Both the position numbers and the translations under genes were made by a program. DNA of 64,000 nt from contig JAFGJO010000036.1 in the NCBI GenBank assembly GCA_016929065.1, forward strand, positions 19,641 through 83,640. Reading direction: 5' to 3'. This DNA comes from Spirochaetales bacterium. Lineage in GTDB: Bacteria; Spirochaetota; Spirochaetia; SZUA-6; RPPD01. Positions 44,826 through 54,427 of this stretch are shown piece by piece. Positions within the stretch are counted from its first letter, which is position 1. The number at the start of each line of letters is the position of its first letter. Under the pieces are notes generated by a model that saw only the letters and a program-made list of their open reading frames with translations, searched no databases and was not told where the DNA came from.

Positions 44826-45638
44826 ATGACTAAGAAAAGATATCCATTACTTGCCGCAATCTTTAGTTTCTTTATTCCCGGATTGGGACAACTGTATTGC
44901 GGAAAAATAAAACGAGCAGTTGTTATCTGGAATGCATCATTTTTATTACTAATGCTGTTTGTAAATGTTCTTGCGGGAATTCATTTACTATTTAAGCTTG
45001 CTCCTGTATTTGTTATTTTAATTGCTCTTGCATGTTCGGTTGATGCGTATATCATTGCAGTAAAGAATAAAGAATATACCATAAAGAAGTTAAACAAGAT
45101 TATAATATACTCGGGTTATATAGTGTTTACAATTTTTGTATTTCTTTTTTTAATGTTTCTTTCACAGTTTAATATTTTCCACTATAGAAGCTGGGCAGTA
45201 CCAACAGGTTCGATGAACCCGACAATTGAAGGGTCGGAAACTGTTGTTGGTGATAACTGGATTTACAAATTCGAAAAACCAAAAAGCGGGGATATTGTTT
45301 TAATGTGGATACCGGAGCATGAGCGATATCGGGTAAACCGCGTTGTGGCTGTTGATGAGGCTGAAATAACCTTTGATGTAAATGGTATTTATAAAAATGG
45401 TAAAATGGTTATTGAAGCCGGAGAAGATTATGATAATGTAAAACAATACTTTCCGGATGTTGTTAGTAAATCAGGTTATTTTACATTAAAAGTCGGAGAA
45501 ATATTTGTTGTTGGTGACAATTATATTAATTCAAAAGATTCGAGAGACTATGGCCCTTTTCCACTGGAATATGTTTTTGCAAAAATAATTTATCGTATAA
45601 ACGAAGAAGACCCTGAAAGGGATGGGACGTATTTTTAG
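44826..45638 (+). CDS. Signal peptidase I-like protein without the catalytic Lys
   Basis: 270 residues. N-terminus resembles a TM2-type domain (FFIPGLGQLYCGKIKRAVVI) with three or so membrane segments, then an S26 signal peptidase domain: Ser129 in VPTGSMNPTI, GDIVLMW, and GDNYINSKDSRDYGPFP. The catalytic Lys normally found in the (V/I)KRV motif is Asn171 here (RYRVNRVVAV, codon AAC). The protein may therefore use another base, as ER-type enzymes use His, or be inactive. AAAAGGAGTTTTGAA sets the start. AT-rich codons suggest transfer. Confidence 0.8.
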   Translation: MTKKRYPLLAAIFSFFIPGLGQLYCGKIKRAVVIWNASFLLLMLFVNVLAGIHLLFKLAPVFVILIALACSVDAYIIAVKNKEYTIKKLNKIIIYSGYIVFTIFVFLFLMFLSQFNIFHYRSWAVPTGSMNPTIEGSETVVGDNWIYKFEKPKSGDIVLMWIPEHERYRVNRVVAVDEAEITFDVNGIYKNGKMVIEAGEDYDNVKQYFPDVVSKSGYFTLKVGEIFVVGDNYINSKDSRDYGPFPLEYVFAKIIYRINEEDPERDGTYF

Positions 45639-45734
45639 TTGTTGAAAGTTTAACAATCATATTACTTGAAAGAGGGAGTGGACGGAGTAGAATTGGATAA
45701 TAGCAGAAGTAAAAAATAAATTAATTGTGAAAAA

Positions 45735-46502
45735 ATGTTTTATATATTTTTGTTTCTATTCATAATCGTCGCAGTTATTATATTAAAAATAAAAGCACCT
45801 GTTATTAAGGGGGCTTTTGGAGAATTTAAAGTAAAATGGTACTTGAATAAACTCGATGGTGAAGAATACATAGTTCTTAATGATTTACTGTTGAAAACGA
45901 GCCATGGAACAAGCCAGATCGACCACGTGGTTGTCTCGCCATATGGTATATATGTTATTGAAGTAAAGAATTACAAGGGCTGGATTCATGGACATGAGAA
46001 ATCAGAATACTGGACACAATCCATATATAAAACAAAATATATTTTCAGGAACCCGATCAAACAAAACCGGGCACATATAAATGCTTTAAAAGAGATTCTT
46101 TCTGATTTTAAGAGAGTACCCTGCTATTCTATTGTTGTTTTTGCAGGGAGTGCTGAATTAATAAACGTCGAAAATGTAACACCGGTAATTTATTCCCATG
46201 AACTCTATAATACCATTATTGAATTGAGAGAATCACCTGATTTATCGATAGACCAAGTGAGCGCGATTACAAAAAAGCTTCATGATGCTACTGTCGAGGA
46301 TGCAGCTACTAAAAGTGAACACATTCATCAGGTGCAGAATGCTCCTTATGAACGCTCCCAAAATGAAAAGACGAAAGTATGTCCATGGTGCAAGGGAATG
46401 CTGATTCCGCGACATGGGAAATATGGAACGTTTATTGGCTGTACAAATTATCCGGAATGTATGTATACAAGAAACGTTGAGAGGGATGAGGACTTGGACT
46501 GA
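45735..46502 (+). CDS. NERD domain protein with topoisomerase-type zinc ribbon
   Basis: 255 residues. One N-terminal membrane segment (2-18), then a NERD domain (GAFGEFKVKWYL, TSQIDHVVVSPYGIYVIEVKN), a nuclease-like fold whose Asp-Glu-Lys core (IDHVV...VIEVKN) is present, and a C-terminal four-Cys ribbon (CPWCKGMLIPRHGKYGTF, GCTNYPEC) as in topoisomerase I tails. Such proteins may bind or cut nucleic acids at the membrane. AT-rich like the preceding gene. No clear ribosome site. Confidence 0.82.
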   Translation: MFYIFLFLFIIVAVIILKIKAPVIKGAFGEFKVKWYLNKLDGEEYIVLNDLLLKTSHGTSQIDHVVVSPYGIYVIEVKNYKGWIHGHEKSEYWTQSIYKTKYIFRNPIKQNRAHINALKEILSDFKRVPCYSIVVFAGSAELINVENVTPVIYSHELYNTIIELRESPDLSIDQVSAITKKLHDATVEDAATKSEHIHQVQNAPYERSQNEKTKVCPWCKGMLIPRHGKYGTFIGCTNYPECMYTRNVERDEDLD

Positions 46503-46559
46503 AAGAATCAGTGCCGGGAAATAAATGCGTATCAGCGTTATGATAAAAGTTTGACAAAC

Positions 46560-46922
46560 TTATCGTGGTTCAGTCCAGCCATTAACTTTATTGTCAACAA
46601 AATTTACCATACTGGCCCATGCTGGTTCTCCAAAATACCAAATTGTCATAGCCCCGGATGCTATAATTCGATCCGGCTCACCGAGCAGTCTTCTGACCTC
46701 ATCCTCTGTCATCCCTCTTTTCAATTTTCTCCATGCTTCTAAACCAGCCGGAACAGGTGTATCCACAGAGCCGCTTTGGAGATGTTGAACAGTATCCTCA
46801 AGAATTTGGACCCTTTTCTCCAAATCTGTTATTCGCTGCTGGAGTTCAGCTGTGGATGAATCTTGTGCAAAAAGTTGAATTGTTAAAAAGAGAAAGACTA
46901 TAAAAATCAATAAACGCTTCAT
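46560..46922 (-). CDS. Secreted coiled-coil protein with BamE/SmpA-like domain
   Basis: 120 residues. Signal peptide (hydrophobic 3-17, cleavage after LFAQ), a short coiled coil (ELQQRITDLEKRVQILEDTV), then a domain with LKRGMTEDEVRRLLGEPDRI, the core pattern of SmpA/OmlA/BamE-like domains. No lipobox, unlike BamE itself. AAAGGAGGAATAT precedes ATG. A periplasmic role in envelope assembly or protein binding is plausible, not shown. Confidence 0.75.
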   Translation of the reverse strand: MKRLLIFIVFLFLTIQLFAQDSSTAELQQRITDLEKRVQILEDTVQHLQSGSVDTPVPAGLEAWRKLKRGMTEDEVRRLLGEPDRIIASGAMTIWYFGEPAWASMVNFVDNKVNGWTEPR

Positions 46923-47024
46923 ATATTCCTCCTTTGTTACATATAAATATAGTAGCAGTATTTCTTCTGCAACTCAAGATTTAAACCTGAAGCTTTCAAT
47001 ACTCTCCCCGCTATTTGCCCATGA

Positions 47025-47121
47025 CGAAGTCCGAAAAGTGCTTTCAAGAGATGATGGGACTTTTCGGACATCGTCCGGAGTTTGAAAATGCTCCAATAAG
47101 ATTTAAGGAACATTTTCAAAC
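47025..47121. other. Two tandem hairpins
   Basis: Hairpin A: 15-base arms 47025-47039 and 47059-47073 with one mismatch, core GTCCGAAAAGT/ACTTTTCGGAC. Hairpin B: 11-base arms GTTTGAAAATG (47080-47090) and CATTTTCAAAC (47111-47121). They lie in the 344-base gap before the HsdR fragment. TATAAT occurs at 47174-47179 in the same gap, without a good -35. Confidence 0.55.
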
Positions 47122-47266
47122 ATCCACGGCTTTATCTAAACAGTACCCTCTATTTGTCCAGGGTTTGAATGTATAATATAGAAAAAAGTGATTGCTTAGC
47201 CAAGCTCGTTGTCATAGAATTGGTGCAGTGATTGCAAAACGTTAAAACCGCATTTAAAGGTAACTA

Positions 47267-48394
47267 ATGAGCAAGAAAGACCTCTCCGAGAGGGATATAT
47301 GCACCAAATTTATTACTCCTGCACTTGTGAAGGCCGGTTGGGATATTGCTACCCAGATACGGGAAGAGTTTCCCCTTACTGCAGGACGCATCATTGTGCG
47401 TGGCAAAATGCACAAAAGGGCGGAAAACAAGCGGGCCGATTATGTCTTGTTCTACAAGCCGAACATGCCCATCGCGGTGATAGAAGCAAAAGACAACAAC
47501 CGTACAATCGCAGACGGGATGCAGCAGGCCCTGGGGTATGCCGCGATGCTTGAGGTGCCATTTGTTTTCAGCTCTAATGGTGACGGCTTTCTGTTTCATA
47601 ACACTATTGCTCTGGACGGCAAGCTGGAAAAAGAGATTGCACTCGATGATTTCCCTTCACCCGCACAGCTGTGGAATGAATGGAAAAGCCACAGGGGAAT
47701 CGATCCTGCCAGGGAAGAGATTATTAACCAGGATTATTACAGCGGAGGGACTGATAAAACACCCCGCTATTACCAGCTTTTGGCAATCAATAAAACAACC
47801 GAAGCAATCGCAAACGGGCAGAACAGGATTCTTCTGGTCATGGCAACCGGCACCGGGAAGACCTTTACCGCGTTCCAGATTATTTGGCGATTGTGGAAAT
47901 CCAAAGCCAAAAAACGGATTCTCTTTTTGGCTGACCGCAACATACTTGTTGACCAGACCATGACGAACGACTTTAAACCCTTTGGCTCTGCCATGACAAA
48001 GATACAAAAGCGGCAGACCAACAAGTCCTACGCAATTTACCTGTCATTATATCAGGCGGTGAGCGGTACCGAGGAAGAACAGAATATCTATAAAAACTTT
48101 TCACCGGGCTTCTTTGATCTGGTAATTGTCGATGAATGTCACCAGGGAAGCGCGAAGGTGTACGGCGGGAACGGGAATCTGCGGGTAACTGACCGTCTGT
48201 GCAACTGGTGCAGGGAGATCACGGTTTTCAGGCTCTATGAACGGCTTCATGTTTTCAATGACCCGGCCACCGCGTTTGCAAGCTGGATAAAAGGCTACCT
48301 GTTGAAATTTTACCGGAAATTCGGATTCATGGTCCCCGGGGTAGTCCCCCAGGTAAACAGCGACGGGGCGATCATCCCCGAAGCATCGCAATAA
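47267..48394 (+). pseudogene. hsdR: Truncated type I restriction endonuclease subunit R
   Basis: 375 residues against roughly 800-1100 for intact HsdR. Present: the N-terminal nuclease core Asp58...Glu73-x-Lys75 (ADYVLFY, VIEAKD), Walker A MATGTGKT (192-199) and DECH (289-292). After HQGSA (residue 296, about base 48155) homology stops and a 78-residue unrelated tail runs to the stop; the second RecA domain and the helical C-terminus are missing. No hsdM or hsdS is nearby. It is best read as a rearranged remnant with a stable reading frame. AAAGG precedes ATG. Confidence 0.8.
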
Positions 48395-48469
48395 TTGACA
48401 GTTTCGATTTGGACACACAGAAATCATGTGCAGGATCAAATCATTATTTTTTAAAAGGGCAGGTTGTGT

Positions 48470-49819
48470 ATGAAAACCCGTATTGTAAAGAGGTTGTTAT
48501 TACTTTTACTGTTTCTTATGGTTTTTGCCGTGTCCTTGGCGGCCGAGAGCAGACCGAAAATACTCCTGCTTCCCTTGATCAACAAGGGGGGAACGACCAG
48601 CGAGGAATGCGAGCAGACAACGAAACAACTGGGCGACAAAATGCAGGAACTCAATTTGTTTGATCTCGTTGTTGCTCCCGATTGGTTGAGTGAATTGAAT
48701 CTGCAAGAGTACGAGTATTACAATGAACAGCTGAAAACAAAAATTCGCGCTTTGGGAAATTTCGATTATATAATTGCCGGATATGTATTTCGGGACGCCG
48801 CGGCCGGGAATTATACGCTGGCGGTTGTCATCACAAATTTCAAGGGACGAACCCAGGAGTACAATAAGGCATTCCACGGTTGGTCGAATCTTTCGGCATT
48901 GATCGGTTCGCAAATCGACTCCCTTAAAAATTTCAAGGGTTTTCTGCCGGATCAAGCAGCAATTCGCACGCGCTACCTGGATATCCTGAGGAAATATTCA
49001 CCGGACACCTATCCTATCATTGATGCATTGATGAAGAAAAAGTCGAATTTCGATGTGCTTGATTTTATTCTGACCTCGGAAAGCCTGGCCCTTGGAATGG
49101 ACACAGCCGTTCACGAGGGAAACCATGCCTACGCAAGGATTTCAGGCAAAGCCAACCTGCACTTGCAATATATTAACCCCCGGGAGACTGTCGAGGTACC
49201 CCTGACCGAAACGTTTCCCAGTAAGGAACTGACAACGGTCATTCCGGGGGAATTGCGCACATTCCGTTTTAATACCTATGTTGCCGCCGTCATTTCCGAT
49301 ACATCAACTCAGAGCGAAGGGATTTACGGACTGCTCAACGAGTTCAATTCGTATTACCAGGGACTTCATACCGTGTGCGAACTTTTGCCGTATTTTAAAT
49401 CAGCAGTGTTCAGTGATAACCCCGGCACCTATAATCAATATCTGCGTCCGATTTATGCAGACTATTTTGCGTATTATGAATTCAGGTTTTTTATCGAAAC
49501 CTACCTGTTATATGCACAGAAAAAACATACCGAGGTATTTGATAAAATCATGAAAAATAAAAATTTCCTGAGTGCATTTCGAAAACTGGATGCAGCCTGG
49601 CGAAAACTGCTGGGGAATATAGCGGCAATCGAAAGCGAGGTACATCACGCTGCAATGGAATACGGCGTGTCGGTAAGACGGGAGGGGAAATCAACGTATA
49701 TTGGTCTCGTGGGCTCCCGGGGCATTGGAATGGCTAATTATCAGGAGACCATTGACCTTTTGAGTGAGGAATTGAAGAAAGATGAATACCAGGCATTGGA
49801 ACAAGTGTTGTTTCAGTAA
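48470..49819 (+). CDS. Secreted HEXXH protein, putative gluzincin metalloprotease
   Basis: 449 residues, signal peptide ending near LAAES. The N-terminal part (28-150) resembles TolB/CsgG-type alpha/beta domains (RPKILLLPLINKGG). The middle has HEGNH at 215-219, a zincin HEXXH, and NEFNSYY at 290-296, placed and spelled like the NExxS third-ligand motif of gluzincins. That pairing suggests a zinc peptidase in the periplasm or outside. No family is recognised, so this is inference. AAAGGGCAGG supports ATG 48470. Confidence 0.65.
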   Translation: MKTRIVKRLLLLLLFLMVFAVSLAAESRPKILLLPLINKGGTTSEECEQTTKQLGDKMQELNLFDLVVAPDWLSELNLQEYEYYNEQLKTKIRALGNFDYIIAGYVFRDAAAGNYTLAVVITNFKGRTQEYNKAFHGWSNLSALIGSQIDSLKNFKGFLPDQAAIRTRYLDILRKYSPDTYPIIDALMKKKSNFDVLDFILTSESLALGMDTAVHEGNHAYARISGKANLHLQYINPRETVEVPLTETFPSKELTTVIPGELRTFRFNTYVAAVISDTSTQSEGIYGLLNEFNSYYQGLHTVCELLPYFKSAVFSDNPGTYNQYLRPIYADYFAYYEFRFFIETYLLYAQKKHTEVFDKIMKNKNFLSAFRKLDAAWRKLLGNIAAIESEVHHAAMEYGVSVRREGKSTYIGLVGSRGIGMANYQETIDLLSEELKKDEYQALEQVLFQ

Positions 49820-50446
49820 TGAACTGGAATACAAAAAAAGAGGGACAGAGAACATGCCCGGGCGGTACGGAGTTTTTTTCCAGAAGCAGGGGGACGCCAT
49901 TCCTGACACCATATCAGTGTTAATCAGCGGTTACCCTTTCTTAAAAAGAAAAGTACCCGGCAATCCATTTCCTGAAAACCCGTCATCCTCCCTGACACCA
50001 ATTCGCCCGACCACTAAATTTACGATTTAGTGGTCGGGTTCGGCGGTTCTGTTACGATCATACATCCTGTATGCTCGTAACATTGCAAAAACTATCCGCT
50101 GCTTTTTATGTAGTTCAATATTGTCGATGATTTATTTTTCATTGCTCTTTTTGTTTTTGCCTTGTTGCAATAGAATAAAATGGGCTTTTATGTCCATGGC
50201 AAGGGCATCCCCCTATTGTCTATACTCCATCAATATGCTACATTTTCCGTTCCTGCCGCCGCAGCCGGTTTTTTCCTTTCTCCTGTTGCGGATATTCACA
50301 ATAAAGCGTAAAATTGGGTACATATCAGGTTTTATCGGGATTTTGGTGTATAATTGTAAAAATACACTCATTTTAACCTGTTTTCGGCGATTGAAAAGAA
50401 GGGATAACTGTAAAGTTCTATGGAAGGAACACGATAATAGAAGTAT
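49820..50446. other. Long gene-free gap
   Basis: 627 bases with no supported gene. It contains two tandem hairpins (50006-50082) and AT-rich sequence beyond them. TATAAT at 50352-50357 could be a -10 box but has no convincing -35. Confidence 0.5.
50006..50082. other. Two tandem hairpins
   Basis: Hairpin A: perfect 14-base arms CCCGACCACTAAAT (50006-50019) and its reverse (50025-50038), loop TTACG. Hairpin B: 14-base arms 50050-50063 and 50069-50082 with one mismatch, loop ATCCT. No T-run follows either, so simple terminators are unlikely. Confidence 0.6.
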
Positions 50447-51499
50447 ATGTGGTTTATCATCCCCATTATAATAGTTTTTGTTCTCTTTGTGGCAGCCTTT
50501 CTGCTGTTGCGCCGTCTTGGGCACGGGAATTTCCCCTGGATTCAGTTTTACGGCCGGGGGAAGGAATCGGGATTCACATTCAAGGAAATTAATCTTCTTC
50601 GCAAAATCGCGATTGAAAGCGAGATGCAGAATCCAACCTCCTTGTTCTGGTCAGTGAAGCAGCTGGACCGGTCTATCAAGGGCATCATAATAAAAAATCA
50701 GACAACCGGCGGAGAGGCAGATGAACGGAACATACACATGGTTGCGAAACTGTACCAGTTCCGCAAACGGGTGGAGTTCAGCCAGCCGAAATACAAAATC
50801 GGTATCAAATCATCGCGGAATCTTGTGCAGCACCAGAAGCTGAGGGTCATGCTCCCGGGCCTTGGGCCGTTTTATACAAGTGTTGTGGAAAACCTCCGGA
50901 AATATATCGCACTTTCCTATCCGCGGGGGCCCAAACTGCCTCCAGGATTTTCCTGGAAAAACCAGAAAATCGGTGTGTATTTTTTCCGGCAGACCGATGC
51001 CGGTTATTTCTTTCAGACCAGGGTACTCAATGATTTTATCGATAAACGCTACCCCATCATCCATGTTGCCCATGCGGACAATCTTGTCCGGACACAGAAA
51101 CGGCGCTCGGTGCGCGTCGACTGCAGCATTCCCGCGATGCTGTATCCGCTGCGCAATCTTGCAGAGGCTTCTGATGACCTTGAAACCTCGAACGGACTCA
51201 GGTCCATGCTGGTAGACCTCTCAGAGGACGGCGCCGCCATAATGATCGGCGGGCAGGCAAAGGTCGGAATTGCCGTGAAGCTCCAGTTCGGTATCGGCGA
51301 TAATACCATCGTTATGAGCGGGGTAATCAAGGGCACGACCTATGATCAAAAAAAGAACCGTTCAATTCTGCATATGCAGGCCCAACCCATGAATGTGACC
51401 ATGCAGAACCGTGTGCTCACCTATGTCTACAACATTTTTGGTGAACGCCAGGAAAGGACACCGGTGGCCCCGGCACAGAACAATCCCCGCTCGCTGTAG
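50447..51499 (+). CDS. PilZ domain protein, YcgR/PlzA-like
   Basis: 350 residues. One N-terminal membrane segment (3-22), a middle domain of about 170 residues, and a C-terminal PilZ domain with QKRRSVRVDCSIPA (RxxxR) and VDLSEDGAAI (DxSxxG), the complete cyclic-di-GMP binding pair. Predicted membrane-attached c-di-GMP receptor, likely acting on motility or envelope functions. The FHA-GGDEF cyclase at 33376 could supply its ligand. Confidence 0.88.
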   Translation: MWFIIPIIIVFVLFVAAFLLLRRLGHGNFPWIQFYGRGKESGFTFKEINLLRKIAIESEMQNPTSLFWSVKQLDRSIKGIIIKNQTTGGEADERNIHMVAKLYQFRKRVEFSQPKYKIGIKSSRNLVQHQKLRVMLPGLGPFYTSVVENLRKYIALSYPRGPKLPPGFSWKNQKIGVYFFRQTDAGYFFQTRVLNDFIDKRYPIIHVAHADNLVRTQKRRSVRVDCSIPAMLYPLRNLAEASDDLETSNGLRSMLVDLSEDGAAIMIGGQAKVGIAVKLQFGIGDNTIVMSGVIKGTTYDQKKNRSILHMQAQPMNVTMQNRVLTYVYNIFGERQERTPVAPAQNNPRSL

Positions 51500-51690
51500 A
51501 ATGGCAAGCCTTTTTTTCCTGTTTCCCCAAAAATAATTTGAAATTACCCGCCGAAACGATTAGTATTTGTCATGTGAGCATATCTGCCCGGTTTCCATCG
51601 GGATGGGTGTGGTGCTTGTTATACACATGAATATCCGAAATTGTATATTCATAGCACTTATAGAACAAATTATTTATCAGGGAGGAGTGT

Positions 51691-52884
51691 ATGAAAAACC
51701 TTCGTCTTTTACTGGGGATACTCATCATTTTTGCGGTTTCGGGCAGCGTTGTGTTTGCCCAGGATGTATCCGCGATGCTTGAATCATACAGCAGAAACTT
51801 TGAGAAATCAGATATCAATGCAAAACTGGTGCTCATTGAGGATGCGGCAAAACAAAACAAGGAAGGACTTGCCCCCCTGTTCAAGCAGGCTGTTGATTAT
51901 GCAGTCAATGTATCGTTTCAGGGGATGGATGTTTCGGTACTGCGGCAGATTTGCCTTGTCGCATTGAACCAGATTGAAGCATTTGGCTATCAGGATGCAA
52001 GAGGTTCTGTGTGGAAACTGTTCATGAAAGATGTGGATTCAAATATCCGCATTCAGTCTCTAAAGGCACTGAGCGTTGCCGGGAAAGGCGACCGGGAACT
52101 TGCAGGATTTGTCAATGAATGGCTTGCAGGCCAGAATACCATTTTCAAATCAGGGAGAAAACCGAACAATACGGTGATTGCCCAGTGCGTCATCACACTT
52201 GGTGCATTGGACCAGGATTCTTCCTTTACGGTAGTGTTTAACACAATGACCACAGGCTATTCAAATGATATCGAGGCGCTGTGCAAAAATGTGCTGATCA
52301 ACCTGAACGGGGAGTTCAAGCAGCTGCTGCTGGATGTGATCAACCAGGGAACCATGCTTGAACGGCGCGAGGCCCTGGATGTGGCACTCGAAAGCAAAAA
52401 ACTGGGTGAACCCGATAAAGGCGAAATTGCAGAGACGGCTTTTGAGGTTGCCCTGAAGCTGGCCAGCAAGTTTACCGAAGAAAACCGGGAAATCCGCCAG
52501 ATGCGGCTGAATGCACTGCGGGCGTTATCGGAATGCAAAAGGTCATCTGCGACGCCGCTGGTCCTGCATTATTTTCAAATGATCCATGATGATTATGCAA
52601 AAAATGTTGCCAATAAGACTGAATTGATCGACTGTATCCGGGGACTGGCAAACATGGGAAACAATGAATCTGCTGTGCGGCTCTCCTCATATCTGGATGA
52701 GCTGAATATCTTCACCGAGAAAAAGAAGGTATACGATGAGCAGATTGTCATTGAAGTGGTCCAGGCACTCGGCCGTATGCAGGATAAAGTTGCATTTGAT
52801 TACCTGATGCGCGTCAAATTCCTGAATTACAGCAACAATGTGCGGTCGGCTGCGGACGAGGCCATCAAGAATCTGAAATGGTAA
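51691..52884 (+). CDS. Secreted HEAT-repeat-like protein
   Basis: 397 residues, signal peptide (MKNLRLLLGILIIFAVSG, cleavage after VFAQ). The mature part is all helical with HEAT/armadillo-like helical pairs (for example DSNIRIQSLKALSVAGKGDR, and DKVAFDYLMRVKFL at the end), a scaffold for protein binding in the periplasm. GGGAGGAGTGT before ATG. Partner unknown. It precedes comEC by ten bases. Confidence 0.78.
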   Translation: MKNLRLLLGILIIFAVSGSVVFAQDVSAMLESYSRNFEKSDINAKLVLIEDAAKQNKEGLAPLFKQAVDYAVNVSFQGMDVSVLRQICLVALNQIEAFGYQDARGSVWKLFMKDVDSNIRIQSLKALSVAGKGDRELAGFVNEWLAGQNTIFKSGRKPNNTVIAQCVITLGALDQDSSFTVVFNTMTTGYSNDIEALCKNVLINLNGEFKQLLLDVINQGTMLERREALDVALESKKLGEPDKGEIAETAFEVALKLASKFTEENREIRQMRLNALRALSECKRSSATPLVLHYFQMIHDDYAKNVANKTELIDCIRGLANMGNNESAVRLSSYLDELNIFTEKKKVYDEQIVIEVVQALGRMQDKVAFDYLMRVKFLNYSNNVRSAADEAIKNLKW

Positions 52885-52894
52885 CAGTCCTGGA

Positions 52895-54427
52895 TTGATA
52901 CAGAAACTGGCAGGGGCATTGATTGCCCGGTTGAAAAACCATATTTTCCTGCAGCCTGTATTTCCGCTTGCTGTCGCGGCAGTCGGCGGGGTAGTGCTGC
53001 TGCTGCTTGATACAACCCTTGTTTCATTCGTGGGAGTAATGGCCGCGTTCCCCCTCGCCGGGTGCGGCCTTGCTCTCTTTTTTTTGACTCCGGAAAAAAC
53101 AAAAAGCAGGGCATTCCTGTTTCTTGCTTTCTCTGCCGGCCTTTTTGTCGGCGGAGTGCAGCAGCTGGGGCTTGAACTGAAAAAACAGACAAGCTATATC
53201 CCGATCAAGCTTCGGACTGTCGAAGAAGTTGGAATCATTCTTGACGATGACAGCTACAGGCTGGAGAATGGAAATACTGTCTACAGGGGATCGCTGTTTG
53301 AGGTGAGCAGCAGGGGACGGAGCATGACCGTCACTGCACAGGGTGCAATTCTTGTTTTCGTGAAAAACGGCCATGCAGCTTTTTGGGGAGAACGCCTGAG
53401 GATTGTGTGCGTCCCCCGTCGGGCATCCGGTCAGGCCGATATCCTGTATACTGCATCAGCAAGGCAGGATGCGGTGTATATTGAAGGATTCGCCTCTCCT
53501 CTCGCAGAGTTCAGGAAGACCCTGCTTGCGGCAGTTATACATCAGACTGAAATGCTGGGAACAGACGCAGCCGGATTTTTCAAGGCGTTGTTTTTGGGAA
53601 TAAAAGATGATCTTGATTTTTCGCTCCGGGAATCGTTTCAAAAAAGCGGAAGCATGCATCTGCTTGCATTATCCGGGCTCCATGTCGGCATGGTTGTCAT
53701 GCTTGTTTCTGCACTGCTGTTTTGGGTGCAAAAACGAAAACTGAAAATCGCAATCACGGCAGTCGTGGCGTGCTGTTATCTTTTTCTTGCAGGCCCCAGC
53801 CCCTCGCTTTTGCGGGCAGTGATTATGTTTGCCGGTGCCGGCCTTGCATATCTGGTCGAGCGTGAAGTGCGGCCGGTGAACATCCTTGCTTTCAGTGCGT
53901 GTGCAGTGCTGCTGCTGGCGCCCGAAGGGGTGCGCACCCTGTCGTTTGCACTTTCCTACGCAGCCCTTTTGGGTATTCTGACATTTGGAAGAAAGCTGCA
54001 TCGATGGTTCTCTTCCAGGCTTCCGTCCAGAATCTCTGCATTACTGTCAGCAGCATTGGGAGCGCAGCTTTTTACCATTGCGTTTGTTTTTTCAGCATTC
54101 AGCGAATGGTATCCGGCGGGAATTATTGCCTCGGTTATCCTTATTCCGCTGGTGACGGTTTTTTTCTGGGCGGGGTTACTCTTCCTGCCAATGACTCTCC
54201 TGCCGATTCAGGCAGTCCGTGATACAATCCCGTTTCTTATGAACGGCCTTTTTTGGGTACTCAGGTTTATGACAGAGTTGTTTGCCTCGATACCCGGGAT
54301 TCACGCGGAATGGCAATGGTGGTACTGGATTGTGGCGGCAATTTTCTGTATGATAGCGGGATCCGGCATTATTGAAACGGTGATTCATGAATTACGAAAG
54401 CAAAAACGAAATCCGCCAGGTCCTTGA
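52895..54427 (+). CDS. comEC: ComEC/Rec2-family competence membrane channel
   Basis: About 510 residues from a TTG start with no strong ribosome site, so the true start may differ. Seen: N-terminal membrane segments, a periplasmic OB-like domain (about 90-200), and the Competence domain with SMHLLALSGLHVGMVV followed by many membrane helices. ComEC moves single-stranded DNA across the inner membrane during natural transformation (known). The C-terminal metallo-beta-lactamase domain of many ComEC proteins is absent. It overlaps rsmA by 41 bases. Confidence 0.88.
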   Translation: MIQKLAGALIARLKNHIFLQPVFPLAVAAVGGVVLLLLDTTLVSFVGVMAAFPLAGCGLALFFLTPEKTKSRAFLFLAFSAGLFVGGVQQLGLELKKQTSYIPIKLRTVEEVGIILDDDSYRLENGNTVYRGSLFEVSSRGRSMTVTAQGAILVFVKNGHAAFWGERLRIVCVPRRASGQADILYTASARQDAVYIEGFASPLAEFRKTLLAAVIHQTEMLGTDAAGFFKALFLGIKDDLDFSLRESFQKSGSMHLLALSGLHVGMVVMLVSALLFWVQKRKLKIAITAVVACCYLFLAGPSPSLLRAVIMFAGAGLAYLVEREVRPVNILAFSACAVLLLAPEGVRTLSFALSYAALLGILTFGRKLHRWFSSRLPSRISALLSAALGAQLFTIAFVFSAFSEWYPAGIIASVILIPLVTVFFWAGLLFLPMTLLPIQAVRDTIPFLMNGLFWVLRFMTELFASIPGIHAEWQWWYWIVAAIFCMIAGSGIIETVIHELRKQKRNPPGP

